Positions 18,068 through 26,931 of a stretch of 64,000 nt of DNA are shown piece by piece. The position numbers and the translations under genes were made by a program. The stretch is from Streptomyces goshikiensis (GTDB taxonomy: Bacteria > Actinomycetota > Actinomycetes > Streptomycetales > Streptomycetaceae). The notes below the pieces were generated by a model. It made no database searches. It saw only the letters and a program-made list of their open reading frames with translations, and was not told the origin of the DNA. Position 1 is the first letter of the stretch; each line of letters begins with the position of its first letter. The stretch covers positions 434,001 through 498,000 of the forward strand of contig NZ_BMVE01000003.1 in the NCBI RefSeq assembly GCF_014650555.1. The letters are read 5' to 3'.

Positions 18068-21000
18068 TCACGGCCGGGCGCAGCCCCGCGTCCGCGCGGG
18101 CACGGGCAGACCGGGCGCGAGCGCCGCCCGCTCCGCCGGGCCGATCGCCTCCCGCAGCCGGCAGATGTCGGCCAGCCGCGCCCCCGGGTCCGGGTTCCAC
18201 AGCCGTACGGTCCCGTCGTTGCTGCTGCTCGCCACCGTCCGGCCGTCGGGGGAGAAGACCACCCCCCACACCGCGTTCGTATGGCCCGCCAGCGCCGCCC
18301 GGAGCCGGCGCCCCGCCACGTCCCAGAGCCGTACCGTACGGTCGTTGCCGCTGCTGGCGAGCGTGCGCCCGTCGGGCGAGAAGGCGATGCCCCGGGCGGC
18401 GCCGGTGTGCCCGGCCAGCACCGCCACGACCCGCTGCCGCCGTACGTCCCACAGGCGTACGGGGCCGTCGTTGCCGCTGCTCGCCAGCGTCCGGCCGTCC
18501 GGGCTGAAGGCGACCGCCCGGACCGCGCCCGCGTGGCCGGTGAGCGTGGCCAGCGGGCGCCGCCCGGCCACGTCCCACAGACGTACCGTCAGATCGTCGC
18601 CCGCGCTCGCCAGGGTCCGGCCGTCGGGGCTGAACGCCACGTCGTTCGCGAAGTCGGTGTGGCCGGTGAGGATTGCGAGCGGGCCGCGCGCGGCGACGTC
18701 CCACAGCCGGACCGTGCCGTCCGAGCCGGCCGAGGCCAGGGTGCGCCCGTCGGGGGCGAAGGCGACCGCGAACACGGTCCCGCCGTGGCCGGTGAGGGCG
18801 GCGAGCGGGGCGCGCGCGGCGACGTCCCACAGCCGGACCGTGCCGTCCGAGCCGGCCGAGGCCAGGGTGCGCCCGTCGGGGGCGAAGGCGACCGAGAACA
18901 CCGTCTCGGTGTGCCCCGTCAAGGTGGCCAGAACCCGACGGTGTACGACGTCCCACAACAGCACCGTGTGATCGGCGTCGGCGGTCGCCATCAGCTTCCC
19001 GTCCGGGCTGTACGCGGCGTGCCAGATCTCCGTGAACGGGCGCGAGATGAGCGCCGGACCGCGCAGGTCCCAGAGCACCACGGACTGGTCGAAGGCGGCC
19101 GTTGCCAGTGTCGTCCCGCCGGGGTCCACGGCCACCGCGAGCACGTAGTCGGTGTGCCCGGCGAACGTGGCCGTCAGCCGCGCCCCGCGCACGTCCCACA
19201 GCCGGGTGGTGCCGTCGCCGCCCCCGCTGACGACCGTCGTGCCGTCCGGCGTGTACGCGACGGCGTTGACGTCGTCGCTGTGGCCGGTCAGCGTTGCGGT
19301 GGCCCGCCCCCCGGCCACGTCCCACAGCCGTACGGTGCGGTCCACGCCGCCGGTGGCGACCGTCTTGCCGTCGGGGGCGAACGCCGCGCCCAGCACCTCG
19401 CCGGTGTGCCCTTCGAGGACGAGGAGCTGGCGGGCGCCGGCCGGGTCCCACAGCCGTACGGTCTGGTCGGCGCCGGCCGACACCAGCGTCCCGCCGTCCG
19501 GCGAGTACGCCAGCGCGTTGACCCGGCCGGTGTGCCCGGTGAGGGAGGCGAGGGCCGCGTGGTCGCCGCCGGTGCTCCACAGCTGGACCGAGCCGTCCGC
19601 GCCCGCGACGGCGAGGGTCCCGCCGTCGGGCGCGAAGGCCAGGGCCCGGGCACCCGAGGTGCGTGCGGGGAAGACCGTGGGGCTCCGTCGGCCGGCGATG
19701 TCCCAGAGGTGGACCGGACCGTCCGTCGAGGCCGCCGCCAGCGTCCGGCCGTCGGGGCTGAAGGCGACCGCCCGGACCCGGCCGGTGACGGTGAACGCCC
19801 CGACCGTCCGCCGGTCCGCCACCCGGCGCAGCAGGACCCGCCCGTCCGAACCGCCCGTCGCCAGCAGCCCGTTCGCCGGCCCGCCGGTCCCCGGCCCGAA
19901 GGCCACCGCGTTGACCGGCCCGCTGTGCCCGCCCAGCCGGGCCAGGAAGGGCTGCGCCTGGGTGCTCAGCAGAGCGCCGCGGGCCTGGGGGGTGTCCTTC
20001 GTACGGTAGGCCTCCTCGGCGAGCAGCATCGAGGCCTCGGGCTGACCGGCCGCCAGCGAGGTCGACTGGACGGCCAGCGCCTGCGAACGCGCGACGCGTT
20101 CCTGCCCGAGGGCGCCCTCCCGCTGCTGGTAGGCGAGGGCGCCGGCGGTCACGGCCAGCACCAGCAGCGCGACGAGCGCGGCCAGCATCCGCTGCCGTAC
20201 CCGGACCTGGCGCCCGGCCTGCGCCTGCCGCAGCTCCTGCGCGGCCCGGCTGGCCCGGAGGAAGGCGGCCTCCGGGGGGCCGAGCCGGCTCAGGCCGTCC
20301 AGTTCCTCGGCCCAGGAGCGGGCGGTTTCCAGCCGGGTGCCGCGGTAGAGGACCGACGGGTCGCGGCCCTCGCGCTCCCATTCGTCGGCGGCGTGCGTCA
20401 GCTGCTGGTGGATCAGCAGCCCCGCCCGGTCGGCGTGGATCCAGCCGTGCAGCCGGGGCCAGGCGTGCAGCAGGGCCTCGTGGGTGATCTCGACGGTGTC
20501 GCGGTCCACGGTGACCAGCCGGGCCCCGACGAACGCGTCGAGGGCCGCCCCGGCGCGGTCGGTGTCGGCCAGCTGCTCCATCAGGGCGGCCCGGCTCAGC
20601 CGGCGCCTGGTCGCCCCCGTGCCGTCGGCGACGTGCACCAGCCGGACCAGGACCCGCCGGATCGTCCGCTGCCCGGCCGGATACAGGCCGGCGAACACGC
20701 TCTCCGCGGTGTGCGCGATCGCCCCCTGGATGCCGCCGGAGTGCTCGTAGCCCGCGACGGTCAGCGTGGCGCCCTCGCGCCGCTGCCAGGTGGCCATCAG
20801 CGCGTGCGACACCAGGGGCAGCGCGCCGGAGGGCGCGCCGGGGCCGGAGGCGGGGTCGCCGCGGAGCGACTCGGCCGGCTCCTCGCGCAAGCCCGCGTCG
20901 CGCAGCAGCAGCGGGACCAGTCCCGGTTCGAGGGCGAGCCCGGCGAGCTCGGCCGGGCGCGTGATCGACTCCCGTAGCTCCGCGACCGACATCGGCGGCA

Positions 21001-22051
21001 GGACGAACAGCCCGTCCGTGAACGCCCTGGCCAGCTCCGGGAGTTCCAGGCAGTTCCCCGAGAAGTCGGCCCGTACGCCCAGCACCACGACGGCGGGGTC
21101 GTGCCGGGTCCGCTCCGGCCCGTCCGCGGCCAGTGCGCAGAGCACCCGTACGAAGGCGCGGCGCTCCTCCTCGGCGGGGCACAGCGTGAACAGCTCCTCG
21201 AACTGGTCGACGAGCAGCACGGGCCGGACGCCCGGCGCGGCGCCCGCGTCCGAGAGCCGCCGCACGGCGTCGAGGAGGACCTCCGGATGCTCCCGCAACT
21301 GGTGCGGGGTGATGCCGGGATCGCCGTCCAGCACCTTCGCCGCGCTGTCCAGCAGTTCCTGGAAGGGGTGCGCGGTGGGCGTGAACCGTATGACGGGCCA
21401 CCAGTCGGCGCCCGGCATGGGGAAGCCGCCGGCGCGCCGCAGCGCCGGTACGAGGCCCGCGCTGAGCAGCGAGGACTTGCCTGCACCCGATCCCGCGACG
21501 AGCATCAGCGGTCCGCTGCCGATCCGTTCGAAGACGCGCTCGACCAGGGCGGCCGTTGCGCGCTCCCGGCCGAAGAACCAGCCCGCGTCCTGCGGGGTGA
21601 AGGCCGCCAGTCCCCGGTAGGGGCAGTCCCCGGCCGACTGCGGCGGGGACGGCGGCGGCTGCGCCGGGGCGGCGGATCCGGCGGCGGTCCCGGCGGCGGG
21701 CCCCGCGGCGGACCGGGGGCCGGGTACCTCCGTGTCCCGGACCAGCCGCAGGAGTTCGCCGCCCGCGCCCAGCACCTCGTCACAGCGGCGGGCCACATCG
21801 ACGGTGGGGGGCTTCGCGCCCGTCTCGATCTTGCTGAGGTAGCCCTTGCTGTAGTGCGTGCGCCGCGCCAGATCGGCCAGCGAGAGCCCGCGCCGCGCCC
21901 GCAGCCGCCTCAGCCGCGCGGGGAAGGGCAGGGCGGAGCCGTCGGCTGGTTCCGCTGATTCGGCCGGTTCCGCCGGTTCGGTTGATTCCGCTGATTCGTC
22001 GTGATGACCGGTGTTCCGTCCGAGGTCCGGATCGCCCACGGCATCCCCCAT
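18068..22051 (-). CDS. XRE-type HTH / nSTAND ATPase / 14-blade WD40 protein
   Basis: 1327 aa. Domains in order: an acidic low-complexity start; an XRE-type HTH (about 45-95, with SLADLARRTHYSKGYLSKIE); a STAND P-loop NTPase with Walker A GSGAGKSS (about 187-194) and Walker B VLLVDQFEE (about 278-286) plus a helical region ending near 615; one membrane helix (about 622-641, LAALVALLVLAVTAGALAY); then 14 WD40 repeats, about 690-1310, enough for two seven-bladed propellers. This is the actinobacterial nSTAND1-WD40 type, thought to be signal-activated switches in immunity or development; its trigger is unknown. The start may instead be GTG 22039, which has GGGGGA before it. Blades 9 and 10 are almost identical in DNA. 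Confidence 0.92.
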   Translation of the reverse strand: MGDAVGDPDLGRNTGHHDESAESTEPAEPAESAEPADGSALPFPARLRRLRARRGLSLADLARRTHYSKGYLSKIETGAKPPTVDVARRCDEVLGAGGELLRLVRDTEVPGPRSAAGPAAGTAAGSAAPAQPPPSPPQSAGDCPYRGLAAFTPQDAGWFFGRERATAALVERVFERIGSGPLMLVAGSGAGKSSLLSAGLVPALRRAGGFPMPGADWWPVIRFTPTAHPFQELLDSAAKVLDGDPGITPHQLREHPEVLLDAVRRLSDAGAAPGVRPVLLVDQFEELFTLCPAEEERRAFVRVLCALAADGPERTRHDPAVVVLGVRADFSGNCLELPELARAFTDGLFVLPPMSVAELRESITRPAELAGLALEPGLVPLLLRDAGLREEPAESLRGDPASGPGAPSGALPLVSHALMATWQRREGATLTVAGYEHSGGIQGAIAHTAESVFAGLYPAGQRTIRRVLVRLVHVADGTGATRRRLSRAALMEQLADTDRAGAALDAFVGARLVTVDRDTVEITHEALLHAWPRLHGWIHADRAGLLIHQQLTHAADEWEREGRDPSVLYRGTRLETARSWAEELDGLSRLGPPEAAFLRASRAAQELRQAQAGRQVRVRQRMLAALVALLVLAVTAGALAYQQREGALGQERVARSQALAVQSTSLAAGQPEASMLLAEEAYRTKDTPQARGALLSTQAQPFLARLGGHSGPVNAVAFGPGTGGPANGLLATGGSDGRVLLRRVADRRTVGAFTVTGRVRAVAFSPDGRTLAAASTDGPVHLWDIAGRRSPTVFPARTSGARALAFAPDGGTLAVAGADGSVQLWSTGGDHAALASLTGHTGRVNALAYSPDGGTLVSAGADQTVRLWDPAGARQLLVLEGHTGEVLGAAFAPDGKTVATGGVDRTVRLWDVAGGRATATLTGHSDDVNAVAYTPDGTTVVSGGGDGTTRLWDVRGARLTATFAGHTDYVLAVAVDPGGTTLATAAFDQSVVLWDLRGPALISRPFTEIWHAAYSPDGKLMATADADHTVLLWDVVHRRVLATLTGHTETVFSVAFAPDGRTLASAGSDGTVRLWDVAARAPLAALTGHGGTVFAVAFAPDGRTLASAGSDGTVRLWDVAARGPLAILTGHTDFANDVAFSPDGRTLASAGDDLTVRLWDVAGRRPLATLTGHAGAVRAVAFSPDGRTLASSGNDGPVRLWDVRRQRVVAVLAGHTGAARGIAFSPDGRTLASSGNDRTVRLWDVAGRRLRAALAGHTNAVWGVVFSPDGRTVASSSNDGTVRLWNPDPGARLADICRLREAIGPAERAALAPGLPVPARTRGCARP
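18686..18894 (-). repeat. Recent 126-bp tandem duplication of one WD40 blade
   Basis: The 83 bases at 18686-18768 recur without change at 18812-18894, a period of 126 bp or exactly one 42-residue blade. Other blades match only at protein level, so this pair is a recent duplication or has been homogenised. Confidence 0.85.
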
Positions 22052-22151
22052 GGCAAAGCGCGCCCAGGTCGTGAGATGGCAGGCGCCCAGGCTACAGCGG
22101 GGGACTGACGGCCGAGCACGGACCGGATCCGGTGTGGCGGGAAACGGGAAC

Positions 22152-22183
22152 GCCCCGGAGCCGCGCGCGGGCGGCTCCGGGGC
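22152..22183 (-). terminator. Hairpin terminator after the I36-type secreted gene
   Basis: GCCCCGGAGCCG and CGGCTCCGGGGC form a perfect 12-bp stem with an 8-base loop. It starts 20 bases beyond the stop of the leftward gene at 22204 and precedes the STAND-WD40 start. Confidence 0.75.
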
Positions 22184-22203
22184 CCGTCCGAACGGGCGGA
22201 CGG

Positions 22204-22572
22204 CTACGGCCGGTTGAGGGTGATCGAGTTGATCGGCGTCAGGTCGGCGTAGACACCGGTGCCCTGGGCGATCGGGTTGCCGCAGCCCCGGCCGCCCGAG
22301 CCGGTGCACAGGCTGGCGCTGGCGCCGCCGTACTGGTTGTTGAGGACCCAGTGGCGCCCGAACTGGTTCGACAGGTTGTGCGCCCCGTAGGAGTAGTAGA
22401 TGTTGCTCGGCTTGACGGCCGGGTTCTGGTCCTGCGGGTAGATACAGACCGCTCCGTCCGGGCAGCCGGCCCACACGTCGGCCGGCTGGGCGGCTGCCGT
22501 GCCGCTCAGTGCGAAGACGGCGGCGGTCGCTGTCACGAACGCGGCGGCGCCGCGGATCATCGTGCGCATCAT
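22204..22572 (-). CDS. Small secreted protein, peptidase inhibitor I36-like
   Basis: 122 aa. A signal peptide (GAAAFVTATAAVFALSGTAAA, cleavage after AAAQ or nearby) precedes a mature domain of about 95 residues with four Cys (CPDGAVCIY early; LCTGSGGRGC late), likely two disulfides. The CPDGAVCIYPQ pattern is typical of Streptomyces proteins annotated peptidase inhibitor family I36. AAGGGGGAC lies upstream of the paired ATGs at 22572 and 22569. It has its own terminator and is a stand-alone secreted factor. Confidence 0.85.
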   Translation of the reverse strand: MMRTMIRGAAAFVTATAAVFALSGTAAAQPADVWAGCPDGAVCIYPQDQNPAVKPSNIYYSYGAHNLSNQFGRHWVLNNQYGGASASLCTGSGGRGCGNPIAQGTGVYADLTPINSITLNRP

Positions 22573-22639
22573 GTCCCCCTTGTGGGTTTTGCATCGGGTT
22601 GACGGCTTCAGCCTGCCCCTGCCCGATCCGGGGATCGAC

Positions 22640-22679
22640 GGGTTTCCCGTTGCCCGTCGGCCCCCGGGCCGGGAAACCC
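22640..22679 (-). terminator. Inverted repeat downstream of the ATP-grasp gene
   Basis: GGGTTTCCCG (22640-22649) and CGGGAAACCC (22670-22679) are perfect 10-bp arms with a 20-base spacer. Their position past the stop of the leftward ATP-grasp gene (22757) suggests a terminator, though the loop is large. Confidence 0.45.
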
Positions 22680-22756
22680 CGTGTGACCAGGCGAGCCCCC
22701 CGGCCATGGTCAACGGCGGGGGAGCGGCTCCGTACCTCCCGGGGCGGACGCGGCCC

Positions 22757-23629
22757 TCAGAGGCGGGCCACGGCCTCCACGAAGCGGTCCACCCCGCCCT
22801 CGGTCGCCGTCAGGAACAGGTTCGGCTCGATCAGTTCCAGCTCCATCACCACCGGTGCCCCGGCCGTGTCCAGGGCGAGGTCCACCCGGGCGTACAGCAG
22901 CGGACCCGCCGCCAGGGCGGTGGCCAGGGCCGTCAGGGCGGCCCGGGCCACCGCCAGTTCGGCCGCGTCGGGGACGTGTTCCACCAGGTCCGGGTGCGGT
23001 ACGCGCGCGTTGTCCACGCGCCCCGTGTCCGTCAGCACCGGTCCCTTGCGCATGGCGTGGCTGAACTCCCCGCCCAGGAACACCAGCGCCCGCTCGCCGT
23101 CGACGATCCGCTCCAGGTACGGCTGGACCATCGCCGTCGCCCCGCCCTCGTGCAGCATCCGTACGTGTGCCTCGGCCGCCCCGCGCTGGGCGGGCGTGTA
23201 CCGGGCGCTGTCGCGCGCGCCCGCCGACACCGACGGCTTGACGACTATCTCCCCGCCCTCCGTCAGCTCCACCGGCTCGCCCGGCGCGATGAACCTGGTC
23301 GCCACCGTCGGGACGCCCGCCGCGGAGAGCTCCGTCAGGTACGTCTTGTCGCCGTTCCAGCGCACGACCTCCGCCGGGTTGTGCAGCGCGCTCACGCCGC
23401 CGACGCGGGCGGCCCACGCGAGGAACTCCGCCAGCCGCCCCGGGTAGTCCCAGGTCGAGCGGATGACCACCGCGTCCTGCGCCGCCCAGTCGAACGCCGG
23501 GTCGTCCCAGTCGGCCGCCGTCGCGTCCACGCCCCGCTCGCGCAGCGCCGCGATCAGCACCGGGAGCTCCGCGTCCCTCGCCCGCCCGAACGCGTCCGTC
23601 GCCAGTGCCACCCGTCGCGCAGCCGCCAT
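22757..23629 (-). CDS. ATP-grasp domain protein
   Basis: 290 aa. The ATP-grasp core shows in the nucleotide-binding stretch GGEIVVKPSVSAGARDSARY, then ATAMVQPYLERIVDGERALV and LYARVDLAL followed by VVMELELIEPNLFL, which supplies metal ligands. This resembles glutathione-synthetase/RimK-like amide ligases. It likely makes a carboxylate-amine bond using ATP; substrates are unknown and no partner gene is adjacent. The start ATG 23629 has GGGGAGG eight bases upstream, which favours it over GTG 23653. Confidence 0.9.
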   Translation of the reverse strand: MAAARRVALATDAFGRARDAELPVLIAALRERGVDATAADWDDPAFDWAAQDAVVIRSTWDYPGRLAEFLAWAARVGGVSALHNPAEVVRWNGDKTYLTELSAAGVPTVATRFIAPGEPVELTEGGEIVVKPSVSAGARDSARYTPAQRGAAEAHVRMLHEGGATAMVQPYLERIVDGERALVFLGGEFSHAMRKGPVLTDTGRVDNARVPHPDLVEHVPDAAELAVARAALTALATALAAGPLLYARVDLALDTAGAPVVMELELIEPNLFLTATEGGVDRFVEAVARL

Positions 23630-23708
23630 CTCCGCCCACCTCCCCAGACACACCCATCACTGCTTGCCTCATACAACGGTCAACCCGCGTCCATGGCAAG
23701 CGGCGTTG

Positions 23709-23732
23709 TTAGCCATTTAGCTAATGTGCTAA
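23709..23732. promoter_or_regulatory. AT-rich ArsR operator
   Basis: A 24-bp near-palindrome has TTAGC and GCTAA at its ends and the perfect 8-bp palindrome TTAGCTAA exactly at its centre (23717-23724). It ends nine bases before the ArsR start codon and is strikingly AT-rich here. Autoregulation is the obvious reading. Confidence 0.75.
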
Positions 23733-23741
23733 ACATTGCGC

Positions 23742-24110
23742 ATGTCCGAACAGCACCCACAGGACGGCGAGGCCGGGGTCTTCCGCGCGCTCGCCGACCC
23801 GACGCGCCGCCAGATCCTTGAGGACCTCCGGTCCGGCGAGCTGGCGGCGGGCGAGATCGCGGCCCGGTTCCCGATCAGTGCCCCGTCCGTCTCCCGCCAC
23901 CTCGGCGTGCTCAAGGGCGCCGGTCTCGTCGCCGAGCGGCGCGAGGGCAACCGGATCCTCTACTCGCTGGTCGAGGACCGGCTCGCGACGAGCGTGGGCC
24001 GGTTCCTGAGCGCGGTCTGCCCCGAGCAGATCGTGCTCAGGCACACCGCATGGCGGCACGGCGCCGCGCCGGCGGGCACGCCCCGGGCGGACGAGGAGCG
24101 CGGAGCGTGA
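23742..24110 (+). CDS. ArsR/SmtB-family transcriptional regulator
   Basis: 122 aa winged-helix protein: FRALADPTRRQILEDLRSGE, ELAAGEIAARFPISAPSVSR, then HLGVLKGAGLVAERREGNRI. There is no classical CxC metal motif; a single Cys lies near the C-terminus (SAVCPEQ). The ATG at 23742 has no ribosome site, and the operator runs up to nine bases from it, so the message may be leaderless or nearly so. It overlaps the DUF2071 gene by GTGA, which makes that gene its probable target. Confidence 0.92.
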   Translation: MSEQHPQDGEAGVFRALADPTRRQILEDLRSGELAAGEIAARFPISAPSVSRHLGVLKGAGLVAERREGNRILYSLVEDRLATSVGRFLSAVCPEQIVLRHTAWRHGAAPAGTPRADEERGA

Positions 24111-24859
24111 GCGTCATGAGGGCGCCGAGGCTGGCGAGCGTCATCGAGCGGCGGCTGCTGGTGAACTACCGGGTGGATCCGGACACCGTCGCCCGGCTCC
24201 TGCCCGACGGCCTGCGCCCCCAGCTGGTCCGGGGCCACGCCGTCGCAGGCATCTGCCTGTTGCGCCTCGGCTCGGTCCGCCCCGCGTGGGCGCCGGCCGC
24301 CGCGGGGCTGCGCAGCGAGAACGCGGCCCACCGGATCTCCGTCGAGCGGGACGGCCCCGACGGGGTCGAGAGCGGCGTGTACATCCCGCGGCGCGACACC
24401 GCCTCGCTGGTCAATCGCTGGGCGGGCGGCCGCGTCTTCCCCGGCGAACACGGCCGCGCCGACTTCACCGTGCGGGAGACCGAGGACACCGTGCGGGTCG
24501 CCTTCGCCACCCGGGACGGAAGCACCGAGGTCGACGTGACGGCCGAGGTCACCGACAGCCTGGAGGGGAGCGTGCTGTTCGCCGGCCTCGAAGAGGCGTC
24601 GGCGTTCTTCCGCGACGGCAGCGAGGGCTGGTCGGCGACGCGGTCGGGCCGCAGCCTGGACGGCATGCGGCTGGAGACCGACGCCTGGCGCGTCGAGCCG
24701 GCCCGGATCACCTCGGCCCGCTCCAGCTTCTTCGACGACCCGGAGCGCTTCCCGCCCGGTACGGCCGAGCTGGACTCGGTGCTGGTGATGCGCGACGTAC
24801 CGGTGCGCTGGCAGCCGCTGCCCGAACTGCCGACGGCCCGCCGCCCGGCACCCTGCTGA
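24107..24859 (+). CDS. DUF2071 (YqjF-like) protein
   Basis: 250 aa of acetoacetate-decarboxylase-like fold: NYRVDPDTVARLLPDGLRPQ, VAGICLLRLGSVRP, ESGVYIPRRDTASLV and the late FDDPERFPPGTAELDSVLVM. DUF2071 members are uncharacterised, and no catalytic Lys can be assigned from the sequence alone. GTG 24107 overlaps the ArsR stop by four bases, so the two are translationally coupled. Confidence 0.88.
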   Translation: MSVMRAPRLASVIERRLLVNYRVDPDTVARLLPDGLRPQLVRGHAVAGICLLRLGSVRPAWAPAAAGLRSENAAHRISVERDGPDGVESGVYIPRRDTASLVNRWAGGRVFPGEHGRADFTVRETEDTVRVAFATRDGSTEVDVTAEVTDSLEGSVLFAGLEEASAFFRDGSEGWSATRSGRSLDGMRLETDAWRVEPARITSARSSFFDDPERFPPGTAELDSVLVMRDVPVRWQPLPELPTARRPAPC

Positions 24860-24899
24860 CCGGCGGGCCCGGCTTCGCGGGGTTGTTACCGTTGCGGCC

Positions 24900-25505
24900 A
24901 TGGCCCTCTCCCTTCCGACCCCGGCGGAAATCCGCGCCCTGCACGAACGCCACGCGCCCTCGCCCGAGGCCCTGGAGCTCGTCCACACCCACTGCGAGAT
25001 CGTCTGGCAGGTCGCGGAGCAGCTCCTCGCGCGGTACTCCGGCGACGGGATCGACCGTGATCTCGTACGGGCCGGATGCCTCCTGCACGACATCGGCGTG
25101 TACCGGCTCTATGACGCCAACGGGATCCTGGACCACGGGAATTACATCCGGCACGGAATCCTCGGTCACGACATCCTGAAGGCCGAGGGGCTGCCCGAGG
25201 AGATCTGCCGGTTCTGCTCCTGCCACACCGGCGTGGGCCTCACCCGCCGTGATGTGGAGGCGCAGGGGCTGCCGTTGCCGCCCGCCGACTACGTCGCGAT
25301 CACGCCGGAGGAGCAGATCGTGATGTACGCGGACAAGTTCCACAGCAAGTCCACGCCCCCGCGGTTCCACCTGCCGGACACCTACGCCGCGTACGTCGCC
25401 CGGTTCGGCTCCGACAAGGCGGATCTCTTCCGGCTGCTCAGGAAGACCTTCGGGGACCCGGACCTGACCGCCCTGGCCGCGCGGTACGGGCACCCGCTGC
25501 GCTGA
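24900..25505 (+). CDS. HD-domain phosphohydrolase
   Basis: 201 aa. The HD signature appears as LVHTHCEIVWQVAEQLL, then CLLHDIGVYRL (His-Asp pair), RHGILGHDILKAEGL and CSCHTGVGL, followed by MYADKFHSK with another conserved Asp. Such proteins are metal-dependent phosphohydrolases acting on nucleotides or related phosphates; the substrate is unknown. It lies 40 bases after the DUF2071 gene without a clear ribosome site at ATG 24900. Confidence 0.9.
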   Translation: MALSLPTPAEIRALHERHAPSPEALELVHTHCEIVWQVAEQLLARYSGDGIDRDLVRAGCLLHDIGVYRLYDANGILDHGNYIRHGILGHDILKAEGLPEEICRFCSCHTGVGLTRRDVEAQGLPLPPADYVAITPEEQIVMYADKFHSKSTPPRFHLPDTYAAYVARFGSDKADLFRLLRKTFGDPDLTALAARYGHPLR

Positions 25506-25535
25506 CCGGACACGCCGGGCGGGCCGGCGCGCTGC

Positions 25536-26330
25536 TCAGCCGGCCGCCCGTACGGGGAGCAGCCGCGGGCGCTTGGCGGTGCGGCCGTCGCCGGAGGAGC
25601 GCCCGCGCAGCCGCCTGCCGACCCAGGGGCCGGCGAAGGAGGCGGCCCACCGGAGTTCGCCCGCGGCGCCCCGCCAGCCGGTGGGGAGGGACACCGGCGG
25701 CCCGGGCAGCGGCCGGGTCCAGGAGTCGTCGCTGCCGGGCACGGCAAGCGCGTGCGCCAGCGCGGCGGCGATCCGGTCGTGGCCGAGCGGAGCGGCGTGC
25801 AGCCGGTCCGGGCTCCACAGCCGGGGGTCGGTGACCACCGGGTGGTGGGCGGTCTCGGCGACCGCCACGCCGTGCCGGCGGGCCGCCCGCAGGACGCGCT
25901 CGTTCAGCGCGGCGACCCGGGGGCTCAGCGGGCGGGCGAGCGGGCTCATCCGGGCGACGTCGGGAAACGTGACGGTAGCGACGCGGACCCCCTGGGCCGT
26001 GAGCGCCGCGAACACCGCCTCCAGCTGACCGGCGACCTCATCGGCGTCGAACCCGGGGCGCAGCAGGTCGTTGACCCCGGCGACCACCGTCGCCAGGTCG
26101 GGGCGCAGGGCGAGGGCCGGTGCCAGCTGCTCCTCGTGGACGTGCCGGGCGAGGCGGCCCCGTACGGCCAGATTGGCGTACCGCAGGCCCGGGTTGTGCG
26201 GGGCGAGGCGCTCGGCGAGCCGGTCGGCGAACCCGCGCAGGCCGACCGTGTCGTCGCCGTCACCGACGCCTTCGGTCTGGCTGTCTCCCAGCGCCACGTA
26301 CCGCAGGAACCGCTGTTCAGTGCTGCTCAC
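25536..26330 (-). CDS. SGNH/GDSL-type lipase or esterase
   Basis: 264 aa. Block I is VALGDSQTEG with the catalytic Ser, block III GVNDLLRPG, and block V SPDRLHAAPLGHDRIA with the Asp-x-x-His pair. The family hydrolyses esters or acyl groups. There is no signal peptide, so it is probably cytoplasmic. GTG 26330 overlaps the end of the PadR gene by 14 bases, so the two form an operon. Confidence 0.92.
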   Translation of the reverse strand: MSSTEQRFLRYVALGDSQTEGVGDGDDTVGLRGFADRLAERLAPHNPGLRYANLAVRGRLARHVHEEQLAPALALRPDLATVVAGVNDLLRPGFDADEVAGQLEAVFAALTAQGVRVATVTFPDVARMSPLARPLSPRVAALNERVLRAARRHGVAVAETAHHPVVTDPRLWSPDRLHAAPLGHDRIAAALAHALAVPGSDDSWTRPLPGPPVSLPTGWRGAAGELRWAASFAGPWVGRRLRGRSSGDGRTAKRPRLLPVRAAG

Positions 26331-26886
26331 GGGCTGCCTTCCGCTCGCGCAGGACGGTGATCGCGCGGGCGCACCAGTCACGGTTGCCCTCCTCGAAGGC
26401 GAGGCCGCGCAGGCAGGTCAGGTACGGGCCGACGCGCTCGCCGTGGCGCAGGAACTCCTCCTCGTCGCGTTCGCCGCGCATCGTGCGCAGCAGCCGCTCG
26501 AACAGTTCGATCTTGCCCTCGGCGAAGGCGGCGCGATCGGCAAGCTGGCCGATCAGCCCTTCGGTGTCCACGTGGTCGGCGGCCTGGACCTTGACGAACA
26601 GGTCGTCGCGTATGAACGAGGGCTTGGCGGCGCTCGCGGTGAACCGCTCCAGCTCGGCCAGCCCGGCGGCGGTGACCTCGAACAGCCGCTTGTTGGGCCG
26701 GGTGTCCTGGACCACCTCCCGGCCCGCGATCAGGCCGTCGCCCTCCAGCCGGGTCAGCTCGGCGTACAGCTGCTGCGGCTGCGCGTGCCAGAAGTTCGCC
26801 ACGCCGAGACCGAAGGACTTGGCCAGCTGGTAGCCGCTGAGTTCCTCGTCCAGCAGCGCCGCGAGTACCGCGTGTTTCAGGGCCAC
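26317..26886 (-). CDS. PadR-family transcriptional regulator
   Basis: 189 aa. The N-terminal winged helix reads ALKHAVLAALLDEELSGYQL, then FWHAQPQQLYAELTRLEGDG and RRLFEVTAAGL-like residues; the C-terminal half is a Vir-like coiled-coil dimerisation domain. GTG 26886 is preceded by AAGGAG. It is divergent from a SnoaL-like gene across a 36-bp symmetrical operator and cotranscribed with the SGNH hydrolase. It probably represses both directions until a small ligand binds. Confidence 0.92.
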   Translation of the reverse strand: MALKHAVLAALLDEELSGYQLAKSFGLGVANFWHAQPQQLYAELTRLEGDGLIAGREVVQDTRPNKRLFEVTAAGLAELERFTASAAKPSFIRDDLFVKVQAADHVDTEGLIGQLADRAAFAEGKIELFERLLRTMRGERDEEEFLRHGERVGPYLTCLRGLAFEEGNRDWCARAITVLRERKAAREQH

Positions 26887-26931
26887 GGCGGTGGCTCCTT
26901 TCCGGCTCTGTCCATGCACACGGCCTCCATG

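Noticed and set aside
17822..20977. A long + strand frame antisense to the WD40 region
   Set aside because: Its repeats only mirror the WD40 blades on the other strand; no start signal.
18068..22051. WD40 repeats considered as a DNA repeat array
   Set aside because: The 126-bp period is a protein blade period within one open frame.
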